Positions 9,045 through 18,207 of a stretch of 26,061 nt of DNA are shown piece after piece. Under the pieces are notes generated by a model, which did not search any database, was not told the DNA's origin, and saw only the letters and a program-made list of their open reading frames with translations. The position numbers and the translations under genes are program-made. Within the stretch, counting starts at the first letter, position 1. Each line of letters starts with the position of its first letter. The DNA comes from an uncultured Desulfobacterales bacterium (GTDB taxonomy: Bacteria > Desulfobacterota > Desulfobacteria > Desulfobacterales > JAFDCJ01): assembly GCA_945787595.1 (NCBI GenBank), contig CALZJV010000015.1, forward strand, positions 1 to 26,061. Reading direction: 5' to 3'.

Positions 9045-9140
9045 AAATTCAGAACTACTGACGTGTCGTAAAATCTGATGCGACAGAAATGTCAGTGATT
9101 GCGTCAACAATACTGAATTTGGGCGGATAGTTCTGAATTT
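9045..9140. repeat. Nested palindrome element bounded by 13-bp perfect inverted repeats
   Basis: AAATTCAGAACTA (9045-9057) is the exact reverse complement of TAGTTCTGAATTT (9128-9140). Inside lie ACTGAC/GTCAGT and TGTCG/CGACA pairs, nested in that order, giving a compact folded element of 96 bases. It could be a tiny mobile element (MITE-like), a structured RNA or a regulatory region. No coding sequence is seen in it. Confidence 0.6.
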
Positions 9141-9220
9141 TATATCTTATTTTTGATAAACTCTGTTGCATCTTGAATTTACTATTATTTTTGCTACAAA
9201 TTTTATAGATTCTTTATATA

Positions 9221-9266
9221 TCAGGGCCTCCCGAGAAATTTTTCCGATTGAGGTCAAGAGCCCTGA
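9221..9266. other. Stem-loop upstream of the alpha-2-macroglobulin gene
   Basis: TCAGGGC (9221-9227) pairs with GCCCTGA (9260-9266), extended by CTC/GAG across one bulged base. It lies about 230 bases before the start codon and upstream of the proposed promoter, so an operator or an old terminator are both possible. Nothing else is recognised between 9267 and the promoter. Confidence 0.35.
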
Positions 9267-9367
9267 AATTGCAGCGCGACACCCCTACTCCTCAAGAGTT
9301 TTACAACTGTAATGAGTTCGCAAATTAGAATTCCTGTTTGCCCCGCAGAATCCATCCAAATTTCTGG

Positions 9368-9395
9368 TTGCAATAATAGCAAATTTTAGTACAAT
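9368..9395 (+). promoter_or_regulatory. Candidate sigma70 promoter of the alpha-2-macroglobulin gene
   Basis: TTGCAA (9368-9373), a 16-base spacer and TACAAT (9390-9395) resemble -35 and -10 boxes. The leader would be about 100 bases and ends in a perfect AGGAGG. Weak evidence in an AT-rich spacer. Confidence 0.35.
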
Positions 9396-9499
9396 TGTGG
9401 GCCACTACAGCTCACCGCCCGACTTAGATTCACCTAACAATTCTCATAATCTCTGTTCCTGCCAATCGCAGGCCGGAAAGACACCCAGGAGGAAAAAAA

Positions 9500-12400
9500 A
9501 TGCGTCGTCTGTGTTTGCTGCCTACGACCTTTCTAACCGCGCTATTGATATTATTTAATTTTATAGTGCCGGATGCCGTAAACTCCGACTTGGGACCCCC
9601 TGCGCTGAATGTCGCACGCATAACCCCGGCCGGCGCAGACGTGCCCTCCGGGCGGCAAATCGTTTTTCTGTTCAACCGGGCGGTGGTACCGGTGGGTCGC
9701 ATGGAACGCGATGCAGCTGAAGTTCCCATCACAATTTCACCCGAAACAGATTGCCAATGGCGCTGGCTCAATCCCCGTGCTCTGGCCTGCCAACTAGCTG
9801 AAACTGCTGCTTTAAAGCTTGCAACCCGCTATGAAATTGTCGTAAGTCCCGGCATAGAGACCGAAGACGGTGCCACGCTGGCCGAACCGGTCTGGCATAG
9901 TTTTGTTACCGAACGTCCTAAGGTACGCCATGCCTGGTTTAAAACTTGGAAAGCTCCCGGCATGCCGGTTATTCGCCTGACCTTTAATCAGCCGGTTTTT
10001 AGAAATTCCGTGGAAAAACACATTTTCATCGTTGTGCACGACCCAACAGAGCGGCGGATTGGGTTAGATGTAGAGGCAGATCCTGATAATAAGAAGCAAC
10101 CTTTTATTCTCCCCCTGCCGGGAGAAAAGATATCTTTGCGCCCGGGCACCGCTAAATCGTCTGATAAAAGCGAAATTGGGCATGAGAAATCACCTGGGAA
10201 CCGCGGGACAGAAGCCCGGCGGATCTGGCTGATATCTCCCGTTATTGAACTTGCTCCCGACACCCTTGCGGAGTTGAAAGTGGAGCCGGATCTGATGTCG
10301 TTCTTCGGAGCTGAACGGGGGGTGGAAAATCGTGTCCTGACGACGTTTCAGAGTTTTCCTGAATTTTCTTTCGAAGGCGTTGCATGTGTCGACAACCGCA
10401 ACGATAAGATTACTTTGGGAGCCGCCGGTGCGGGTTTCGATCCTGATACCCGCTGCAATCCATTGCGTGGGGTCGCACTGGTTTTCACGGCCCCTGTTAT
10501 CAATGAGGAGGTCAAAAACCATGTGACGATCACCCCCGACCTTGCCGGAAACAGGACGGACTATGATCCCTGGGCCAATCGCCGGAGCTACTCCAGGCTG
10601 CGTGCGCCCCATAAAAAGGGGCGCAAGTATCTTGTCCGACTGCCCGAAGTGTTGAAAGCTTACCAGGTCTATTCCATCAAAAGCGATCCCGATCGGTTTA
10701 AAGATGAATTTGGACGCTCCCTGTCGGTACCCATCGACTTGCGGTTCGCCACCGATCACCGGCCGCCGGATTTCACCCTGACCCATCCCAGAGCGGTGCT
10801 GGAAAAAGATGCGAATACCGAAATGCCCCTAGTGGTGACCAATCTTGAAAAGATCGCGGTGACCTTTGATCGTCTGACGGCCAAAGGAAAGCAAACCGGT
10901 CAAAATTCTGAGCTTCAAATTCCGACGGCAGAAGATGTCGCTTTCAGGACGCCTCTGAGGGTCCGCGACAGGCTCGAAGGCCAATCCGGTGTGATCCAAG
11001 GCCAGGTGGAATCCAGGCCCCCCGTCTCAAAGCATTTTTGGGAACGCTGGTTTTTCGCCCAGGTAACGCCTTTTCAGGTGCATGTAAAAGTGGGTCATTA
11101 CAACACCCTGGTGTGGGTCACCGAGTTCCGGACGGGACTGCCCGTTGCCGATGCAACCGTAAAAATTTATAACGATACCTACCAGGCGCTGACGGCACAA
11201 CCTGAAATCCTGACGCGGGCCGTGACGGACCTCAGCGGTGTGGCCATGCTGGCCGGCACCCGGGAGATCGACCCGGATTTAAAGCTCCTTAGTACCTATA
11301 AATTGACTGAGCCGCGCCTGTTTGTGAAAATCGAGAAGGCGCAGGATCTGGCCCTGGTGCCTCTGGATTACCAGTTTAGAGTCGATACTTACCGGGCTTC
11401 GCGCTATTCGGTATCCTCTTTTATGCGCCGGCGCTACGGCCACATTCACACCTGGGGTACCACGGCCCAGGGAGTCTACCGGGCCGGTGATACGATTCAA
11501 TACAAGCTATACGTTCGGGATCAGAATAATGAAGCTTTCGTACCGGCACCCCTGGAAGGCTACACCCTTGAAGTTGTCGATCCTACCGGAAAAATAATTC
11601 ATTCGGTGACCGATATATCCTTATCGGATTTTGGCGCCCATGACGGGCAATTTGCCGTATCTCGAACCGGCGCAGTGGGCTGGTACCGCTTTCGGTTAAA
11701 AGCCGCTTTTACCGAGGACATCTGGGAGCCCATGCGGGTGCTGGTCAGCGATTTTACACCGGCGCCTTTTAAAGTCACTACGGACCTTGGCGGTCGCCTT
11801 TTCAAACCGGGTGACGACGTTGAGGTGGCCACCCGGGCCAGACTGCATTCCGGCGGTCCTTATACGGATGCCGGCAGCCGGGTGACCTCGATCCTGGAAG
11901 CTCGCCCATTTCGTTCGGAAGACCCGTCTGCCCGAGGATTTCTATTCAACACGTATGTTCCCGGAGTCCCTACCAAACAAACTGTCCATCAAATTGAAAG
12001 TGCGCTCGACAACCGGGGCAATCTGACAACCCGATTCACCCTTGCCGAAAGCAAAATCTTATATGGCCGACTGGTAGTTGAAAGCGCGGTCAGAGACGAT
12101 CGCGGTAAGTATATCTCGTCCCGGGTCACGGCTGGCTATGCCGGCCGTGATCAGTATGTCGGCTTGCGTTCCACGGACTGGATTATGAATGAAGATGATC
12201 CGGCTGCGATTGATCTACTGGTGGTGGACGCCGGCGGCCAACCCCGGGAAGATGTGCCCATCCGGGTTAAAGTTGAACGCCGGGAAACGAGGGCGGCCCG
12301 GGTCAAAGGCGCCGGCAATGCCTACCTGACTCACTACACGCATCAATGGGTCGAGGTCGCTCAATGCGAATTGAAATCCGCTTTGGAGCCGGTTCAATGT

Positions 12401-15373
12401 GCGTTTACGCCCCAGGACCCCGGATCCCACCGAATTACAGCCACGATTCAAGACACCCATAAACGGCCCCATAGCAGTGAAATCCATCAATGGGTTGTCG
12501 GCAAGGGGCGGGTCGTGTGGCAGCAGCGGCCGGATAACAGCCTTGAAATCATAGCGGAAAAGTCACAGTATGGCGTCGGTGAAATGGCCCGTTATCTGGT
12601 TAAAAATCCTTTTGCCGGCGCGCAGGCGCTGATTACGGTTGAACGCTACGGCATCCTGAAAAGCTGGTTGCAAACATTGACGAGCGCCACGCCCGTCATC
12701 GAATTTGAAATTCAGAAAGACTTTCTACCGGGATTTTTTTTATCGGTGGTCGTCACCTCACCGCGGGTCGAATCAGCGCCGTCCGACAACCAGGTGGATC
12801 TGGGTAAACCTGCCTTTCGTATGGGCTATGTCAAGGTGCCGGTCACAGATCCTTACAAGGAGATCGCCGTGCAGGTCGAGCCCCGGCGGGATACCTATAA
12901 ACCTCGCGAGCAAGTCAGCGTGGAAATCAAGGCCACATTGCGCCATCCGGCCGCTGGTGAACCGATTGAACTGGCCGTGGCCGTGCTGGATGAGGCGGTG
13001 TTTGATTTGCTTTCAAAGGGCCGGGATTATTTTGATCCATACAAGGGATTTTACACAGTCGACGGACTCGACCTGGCAAACTACAGTTTGCTCATGCGGC
13101 TGGTGGGGCGGCAGAAATTCGAGAAAAAAGGGGCCAACACCGGCGGGGGAGGCGGCCTCGATATCAGCCTGCGTTCGGTGTTTAAATTTGTTAGTTATTG
13201 GAATCCTTCGATTAATACGGATACGGGGGGCCGGGCAACCATCGAGTTTACAGCACCGGACAATTTGACCGGCTGGCGGGTGCTGGCCATGGCGGTAACA
13301 CCCGGAGACCGCATGGGGCTGGGAGAAGGTCAATTTAAGGTCAATCGATCCACCGAGATTCGACCGGTGATGCCCAACCAGGTGACGGAAGGCGACAGTT
13401 TCGAAGCCGGTTTCAGTATCATGAATCGTACCCCTCAAAAGCGTCAACTGACCGTGACCCTATCAGCTCAGGGCATGATTGAGATTGCTGACGGGCACCA
13501 GAGTCTGGAGGCAACCCGGACCCTGGAGGTTGAGCCCTATAAGCGCGCCACGGTGTGGCTGCCGCTGAAAACAACGGGTGACGGGCTGATAAAATTGACT
13601 GCTCGCGGTGGTGATGCGCTGGATCGTGACGGTATCGTTCACACCATCGTCGTCCAAAAGCGCTATCGTCTGGAAACCGCGGCGACCTATGGATCGACCG
13701 TGGCCCAAGCCGTTACCGAACGAATCCGTTTCCCCCAGGACATGCGAACGGATGTCGGGAAAGTAAGTTTAATGCTGTCGCCATCCGTGATCGGGAACCT
13801 TGAAGGCGCTTTCAGGTACCTGCGTGATTATAGCTACAGCTGCTGGGAGCAAGTCCTGACCAGGGGTGTGATGGCATCCCATTACAATAGCCTTAAATCG
13901 TATGTGGCCGAAGATTTTATCTGGCGTGACAGCGCGCACCTGCCTCAATCCATGCTAGAGAGGGCCGCGGAATACCAGGCACCCAATGGCGGAATGACAT
14001 ATTTCATACCGCAGAACCGTTATGTCAGTCCCTATCTCAGCGCTTACACGGCGCTGACCTTTAACTGGCTGCGCAAAAGCGGCTTTGAAATTCCTGCTGC
14101 GGTTGAAGATAAGCTGCACGAATATCTTCTGACCATGCTGCGGCGCAACGTGATGCCGGATTTTTTTACCAAAGGCATGGCTTCCACGGTGCGGGCCGTG
14201 GCGTTGGCGGCCCTGGTTGACCACGGAGTAATAAGTCTATCCGATCTGCAGCGCTACCAGCCGCATCTGCCGCAAATGAGCCTTTTCGGCAAAGCCCATT
14301 TTTTGCTGGCGGCTTTAGGCGTGCCGGGATCAGATGCCATCCGCGCCGACGTCTGCAACCGGATACTGGCCCACGCCAACCAATCCGGCGGTAAGTTTGT
14401 TTTCAGTGAGGTGATCGATGATAGCTACTCGCGCATCCTATCTTCCGCCCTGCGGACCAACGGTGCCGTTTTAAGTGCACTGACGGCGTACAGTCTGACC
14501 GTCCAGGGCAAACAGCTTGTTGGTGACATCCCCGTTAAACTCGTGCGCTACATCACCCAGAGCCGCGAGAATCGCGATCACTGGGAAAACACCCAGGAAA
14601 ACATGTTTTGCATGAATGCCCTGGTTGATTACAGTCGCGAGTATGAAAAAGAGCCGCCCGATATAAGGCTGCGTGTTCTATTTGATGCGGAAGAGTTGGG
14701 CCGGACCGGATTTACGGACTTGCGGGCTGACCCGGTGATGTTTCAAAAACCGATCGGCGCCCGTGATCCGGGGCGCGCGGCAACCATTAAACTGGAAAGG
14801 GCCGGGCAGGGCCGCCTGTATTACAGCACCCGACTTTCGTATGCGCCTCAAACCTTGCGAAGTGACCCCATCAATGCCGGCATCGAAATCCATCGTGAAT
14901 ACAGCCTGGAACGTAACGGCCAATGGGAGATTGTACGAAGCCCGATGCAGCTCGAACGCGGTGATCTGGTGCGGGTGGATCTTTTCGTGTCCCTGCCGGC
15001 TGCGAGAAATTTTGTGGTGGTCGACGATCCCGTGCCCGGCGGACTGGAACCGGTGAATCGGGACCTGGCGACGGCTTCCACGGTGGATGCCGACAAAGGG
15101 AAATTTACGGCTGCCGGTGGTTCATGGTGGTTTCGCTACAGCGACTGGTCGACCTACGGTGTTTCACGCTGGAGCTTTTATCATCAGGAATTGCGCCATA
15201 ATGCCGCGCGCTTTCACGCCGAATACCTGCCGGCCGGAAACTACCATTTATCCTACACGGCTCAGGCCATCGCGCCAGGTGACTTTGTTGTGATGCCGGT
15301 GCACGCCGAAGAGATGTATGATCCGGATGTCTTTGGGCAGGGGGTGGCGGCAGAGTTGAAGGTGGGGAGATGA
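9500..15373 (+). CDS. Bacterial alpha-2-macroglobulin with thioester (YfhM type)
   Basis: This 1957-residue exported protein is of the bacterial alpha-2-macroglobulin family, which traps attacking proteases in the periplasm through a reactive thioester. An AGGAGG seven bases before the ATG fixes the start. The N-terminus (residues 1-29) is a hydrophobic signal sequence without a lipobox Cys, unlike the lipoprotein YfhM of E. coli, so the protein may be soluble or anchored by an uncleaved signal. Repeated macroglobulin beta-domains follow. The alpha-2-macroglobulin core with WNPSINTD and FTAPDNLTGWRVLAMA lies near 1215-1310. The thioester motif CWEQ (Cys1448-Gln1451) in YSYSCWEQ is complete, and an alpha-helical thioester domain and a C-terminal domain follow. 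The pbpC gene downstream is the classic partner of this subtype. The last residues (KVGR) and the TGA are written in repeat-like sequence. Confidence 0.95.
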   Translation: MRRLCLLPTTFLTALLILFNFIVPDAVNSDLGPPALNVARITPAGADVPSGRQIVFLFNRAVVPVGRMERDAAEVPITISPETDCQWRWLNPRALACQLAETAALKLATRYEIVVSPGIETEDGATLAEPVWHSFVTERPKVRHAWFKTWKAPGMPVIRLTFNQPVFRNSVEKHIFIVVHDPTERRIGLDVEADPDNKKQPFILPLPGEKISLRPGTAKSSDKSEIGHEKSPGNRGTEARRIWLISPVIELAPDTLAELKVEPDLMSFFGAERGVENRVLTTFQSFPEFSFEGVACVDNRNDKITLGAAGAGFDPDTRCNPLRGVALVFTAPVINEEVKNHVTITPDLAGNRTDYDPWANRRSYSRLRAPHKKGRKYLVRLPEVLKAYQVYSIKSDPDRFKDEFGRSLSVPIDLRFATDHRPPDFTLTHPRAVLEKDANTEMPLVVTNLEKIAVTFDRLTAKGKQTGQNSELQIPTAEDVAFRTPLRVRDRLEGQSGVIQGQVESRPPVSKHFWERWFFAQVTPFQVHVKVGHYNTLVWVTEFRTGLPVADATVKIYNDTYQALTAQPEILTRAVTDLSGVAMLAGTREIDPDLKLLSTYKLTEPRLFVKIEKAQDLALVPLDYQFRVDTYRASRYSVSSFMRRRYGHIHTWGTTAQGVYRAGDTIQYKLYVRDQNNEAFVPAPLEGYTLEVVDPTGKIIHSVTDISLSDFGAHDGQFAVSRTGAVGWYRFRLKAAFTEDIWEPMRVLVSDFTPAPFKVTTDLGGRLFKPGDDVEVATRARLHSGGPYTDAGSRVTSILEARPFRSEDPSARGFLFNTYVPGVPTKQTVHQIESALDNRGNLTTRFTLAESKILYGRLVVESAVRDDRGKYISSRVTAGYAGRDQYVGLRSTDWIMNEDDPAAIDLLVVDAGGQPREDVPIRVKVERRETRAARVKGAGNAYLTHYTHQWVEVAQCELKSALEPVQCAFTPQDPGSHRITATIQDTHKRPHSSEIHQWVVGKGRVVWQQRPDNSLEIIAEKSQYGVGEMARYLVKNPFAGAQALITVERYGILKSWLQTLTSATPVIEFEIQKDFLPGFFLSVVVTSPRVESAPSDNQVDLGKPAFRMGYVKVPVTDPYKEIAVQVEPRRDTYKPREQVSVEIKATLRHPAAGEPIELAVAVLDEAVFDLLSKGRDYFDPYKGFYTVDGLDLANYSLLMRLVGRQKFEKKGANTGGGGGLDISLRSVFKFVSYWNPSINTDTGGRATIEFTAPDNLTGWRVLAMAVTPGDRMGLGEGQFKVNRSTEIRPVMPNQVTEGDSFEAGFSIMNRTPQKRQLTVTLSAQGMIEIADGHQSLEATRTLEVEPYKRATVWLPLKTTGDGLIKLTARGGDALDRDGIVHTIVVQKRYRLETAATYGSTVAQAVTERIRFPQDMRTDVGKVSLMLSPSVIGNLEGAFRYLRDYSYSCWEQVLTRGVMASHYNSLKSYVAEDFIWRDSAHLPQSMLERAAEYQAPNGGMTYFIPQNRYVSPYLSAYTALTFNWLRKSGFEIPAAVEDKLHEYLLTMLRRNVMPDFFTKGMASTVRAVALAALVDHGVISLSDLQRYQPHLPQMSLFGKAHFLLAALGVPGSDAIRADVCNRILAHANQSGGKFVFSEVIDDSYSRILSSALRTNGAVLSALTAYSLTVQGKQLVGDIPVKLVRYITQSRENRDHWENTQENMFCMNALVDYSREYEKEPPDIRLRVLFDAEELGRTGFTDLRADPVMFQKPIGARDPGRAATIKLERAGQGRLYYSTRLSYAPQTLRSDPINAGIEIHREYSLERNGQWEIVRSPMQLERGDLVRVDLFVSLPAARNFVVVDDPVPGGLEPVNRDLATASTVDADKGKFTAAGGSWWFRYSDWSTYGVSRWSFYHQELRHNAARFHAEYLPAGNYHLSYTAQAIAPGDFVVMPVHAEEMYDPDVFGQGVAAELKVGR

Positions 15374-15760
15374 CAGAGGACAGAGGGCAGAAAACAGATG
15401 ACAGAGGGCAGAAAACAGATGACAGAGGGCAGATGACAGAGGACAGAAAACAGATGACAGAGGGCAGAGGACAGAGGGCAGAGGACAGAGGGTAGAAGGT
15501 GGGAAGATAAGAGGGTGGGAAGGTGAGATGTGGAATGGGGTATTTGGAATTCGGAAGTTGGAATGCGGAATGCGGAAATATAGGGCAGAGGACAGAGGGC
15601 AGAGGGTAGAGGACAGAGGGTAGAAGGTGGGAAGATAAGAGGGTGGGAAGGTGAGATGTGGAATGGGGTATTTGGAATGCGGAATTTGGAATGGGGAAGG
15701 TGGAAATATAAAGCATAGGGCAAAGGGCATGGCGCATGGTGTAAAAGTAAATGGTTGATT
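15361..15760. repeat. Composite heptamer repeat cluster, copy 2
   Basis: Starting at the alpha-2-macroglobulin stop, the block holds ACAGAGG/GCAGAGG/GCAGAAA/ACAGATG heptamers, then two successive copies of a 70-base core (15485-15554 and 15613-15682, one mismatch apart), then the GGAATnn and GGGCATG-type tail. The core and tail match copy 1 at 3082-3243 almost exactly. Both copies have the same orientation relative to the upstream gene and sit at its stop codon. Minus-strand frames here encode only Ser/Pro/Leu-rich low-complexity strings. Confidence 0.9.
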
Positions 15761-15850
15761 AAGTTGACTAAGTTGAGAGGTTTATTCGATAGACCAAATC
15801 AACTCAATCAACCCAGTCAACTCAATCAACTCAATCATCTCAATAAACCA
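15753..15850. repeat. Nonamer inverted array upstream of pbpC
   Basis: Left arm units GGTTGATTA, AGTTGACTA, AGTTGAGAG (15753-15779) face right arm units AATCAACTC, AATCAACCC, AGTCAACTC, AATCAACTC, AATCATCTC, AATAAACCA (15797-15850). The arms are largely complementary, so the tract can form a long stem-loop. It ends seven bases before the pbpC ATG and occupies the place of the ribosome binding site. Confidence 0.8.
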
Positions 15851-15857
15851 AGTCGAC

Positions 15858-18068
15858 ATGAAAATAAAATTCAACAAGCACAGAAAAGAGATAGCCGCAA
15901 TTCTTCTGATTACATCAATTACCGCTGGCACCTTCATCTGGAAAACATACGCCGACCTCCTTCCGCTGCCGGCCTCCCTATCGCCATACGGCTCAGGTGT
16001 GCGCAAGGGTCAGGTGCTGGATCGCAATTACCTGCCGTTGACCGTTACCTACCAGAATCGGTGGAACATTCATGACCCTATTTCTTTGCATGATGTTCCG
16101 CTTTTTTTGCGGCAGACCTTTGTGGTATCCGAGGATCAGCGGTTTTACCGCCATAACGGTGTTGACTGGCCGGCTCGGATGCATGCGATATTTCAGAATG
16201 TCAGAGCGCTGAGGTCGGTGCGGGGTGCCAGCACCATCAGCGAGCAGGTAATCCGCATGTGGCATCCGCGGCCGCGTAACCTCTGGTCCCGTTGGCTGGA
16301 AGGTATTGAGGCCGGTCGTCTTGAAAAAGTATTTTCCAAAAGCGACATACTCGAATTTTACCTCAATCAGATTCCTTACGCCGGACGACGCCGGGGCGTG
16401 ATGCAGGCCGCCCACGATTTTTTTGACCGCGACCTCGATACCTTGAGTACCAAAGAAATGCTGGCACTGGTGGTGATGGTACGGGCACCGACGCGCCTGG
16501 ATGTGCGTAAACGCCCGGAAAGTCTATTTCGGTCGATTCAGCAACTCGCTGATCGTCTGCTCGAATTCGGGATTATCGATAAGGAGCAGCGTGTCACGAT
16601 CCGCACGGCTGATATCAGGATCAGAGAAGCGGCCCTTGCGGTGAAGGCCGACCACTTCGTTCAGTATGTGTCTGAATTGCAGCCGCTTGCGGATTTGCAG
16701 GGCAAGAGCCGTCTGCGCACCACCCTTGATGCCGGCCTTCAGTATACCGTTCAAACCATCCTGGATAATCGCCTCAAAGATTTGAAAGATCGCGGCGCCG
16801 GAAACGGGGCGGTCCTGGTTGTGGACCACCGGGAAAACGAGGTTTTGGCCTGGGTAAACAGTGGTGCCCACCTGGATGATGTTGCGGCAAGCTGGATCGA
16901 TGCGGTCACGATCCCTCGACAGCCGGGATCTACCTTAAAACCATTGTTATATGCTCTGGCATTCGAAATAGGCTGGACGGCGGCCACCATGGTGGATGAT
17001 TCACCGCTATCCGAGTCCGTCGGACGCGGGCTGCATTCTTATCATAATTACAGCCGCATCCATTATGGACCATTAAGGGTGCGGGAGGCGCTGGGCAATT
17101 CTTTGAACATTCCGGCGGTACGGGCCATTCAGTTTGTGGGCGTCGATGACTTTCTGGACAGTTTGCAAAAACTGGGTATTGGAAGCCTGCAGCAGCACCC
17201 GGATTACTATGGCGATGGCCTGGCGCTGGGTAACGGCGAAATCACATTGCTGGAGCTTGTGCAGGCTTACACGGTGCTGGCGCGGCAGGGGATTTACCGC
17301 CCGTTGAAATGTGTGATGGCGAATGAGCCCCGACAGGAAGAAACCCGCAGGATATTCTCAGCCGAAAGCGCATCACTGATCGGCAACATCCTGTCTGATC
17401 CGGATGCCCGCAGACTAGAATTCGGCAACAGCAGCCTGTTGCGATTTCCCGTCCAAACCGCGATTAAGACCGGGACTTCCAGTGACTACCGGGATGCCTG
17501 GGCCGTTGGATATAATCACGGTTTCACGGTGGGTGTCTGGATCGGCAACCTGGATCAGCATGCCACAGACGGTATTACCGGCGCCACCGGACCGGCCTTG
17601 GTTTTACGTTCAGTAATGGCGGAGCTCAATCGCCATCAGGATTCACGCCCGCTGTATCTTAGCCCGCGACTGGTAAAAGCCGAGATCTGCAGAGACTCAG
17701 GTTTGCAGGCTGACGGGCACTGCGCAAGTCTCAGTGAATGGTTCGTGCCTGGAAACATGCCCAAAACAGAAACCGTGCAGGCGAAGGATCCGAAGTCGAC
17801 TTACCTCCGGCATCCCAGCGAGGGCATGTTACTGGCCATGGATCCCCGGGTTCCGGATGATCAGGAGGCATTTGTCTTCAGGCTGGCCGACCTGCCGCAT
17901 AGCGCGCTGGTTGACTGGTATGTCGATGAGCGACTGGTGGGTTCCACCTCCATAGGTGAGTATTTGTGGCGCTTGCGGCGTGGGGTGCATTCAGTCAGGG
18001 TTCGTATCTGGTTGGATCGATCCGGGCAATTTCAGGACACGTCGGACGTAAGCTTCATGGTGAAATAG
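15858..18068 (+). CDS. pbpC: Penicillin-binding protein 1C (glycosyltransferase/transpeptidase)
   Basis: This 736-residue bifunctional peptidoglycan synthase is anchored in the inner membrane by one N-terminal segment (about 10-30). The GT51 domain shows SEDQRFYRH (catalytic Glu92), GASTISEQ (123-130) and EFYLNQIPYAG. The transpeptidase domain shows the SxxK box STLK (Ser358, Lys361), SLN (415-417) and KTGTS (537-541), all intact. A C-terminal BiPBP_C-type beta domain (about 645-736) is present, as is normal for PBP1C. It follows the alpha-2-macroglobulin gene on the same strand, the known yfhM-pbpC pairing: the trap blocks proteases while PBP1C repairs the wall. The two are usually close, but here 484 bases of repeats separate them. 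No Shine-Dalgarno is seen before the ATG, because the nonamer array runs almost to it. Confidence 0.95.
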   Translation: MKIKFNKHRKEIAAILLITSITAGTFIWKTYADLLPLPASLSPYGSGVRKGQVLDRNYLPLTVTYQNRWNIHDPISLHDVPLFLRQTFVVSEDQRFYRHNGVDWPARMHAIFQNVRALRSVRGASTISEQVIRMWHPRPRNLWSRWLEGIEAGRLEKVFSKSDILEFYLNQIPYAGRRRGVMQAAHDFFDRDLDTLSTKEMLALVVMVRAPTRLDVRKRPESLFRSIQQLADRLLEFGIIDKEQRVTIRTADIRIREAALAVKADHFVQYVSELQPLADLQGKSRLRTTLDAGLQYTVQTILDNRLKDLKDRGAGNGAVLVVDHRENEVLAWVNSGAHLDDVAASWIDAVTIPRQPGSTLKPLLYALAFEIGWTAATMVDDSPLSESVGRGLHSYHNYSRIHYGPLRVREALGNSLNIPAVRAIQFVGVDDFLDSLQKLGIGSLQQHPDYYGDGLALGNGEITLLELVQAYTVLARQGIYRPLKCVMANEPRQEETRRIFSAESASLIGNILSDPDARRLEFGNSSLLRFPVQTAIKTGTSSDYRDAWAVGYNHGFTVGVWIGNLDQHATDGITGATGPALVLRSVMAELNRHQDSRPLYLSPRLVKAEICRDSGLQADGHCASLSEWFVPGNMPKTETVQAKDPKSTYLRHPSEGMLLAMDPRVPDDQEAFVFRLADLPHSALVDWYVDERLVGSTSIGEYLWRLRRGVHSVRVRIWLDRSGQFQDTSDVSFMVK

Positions 18069-18207
18069 ACCGCCTGCCATTTGCGGCGCAGCGGTAACGA
18101 TCCGGTATAAGAAAATTTCAGAGCGAATCAGCCGAAACCGCCGTTGAAGGGCAGGGTTAATCGGGTTAAGAAAAAAATAGTTAATAATTGAGATGCGACC
18201 CCTATGC

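Noticed and set aside
15105..15737. Minus-strand open frames of 153-210 codons over the second repeat cluster
   Set aside because: Same repeat-derived low-complexity content, overlapping the end of the alpha-2-macroglobulin gene on the other strand.
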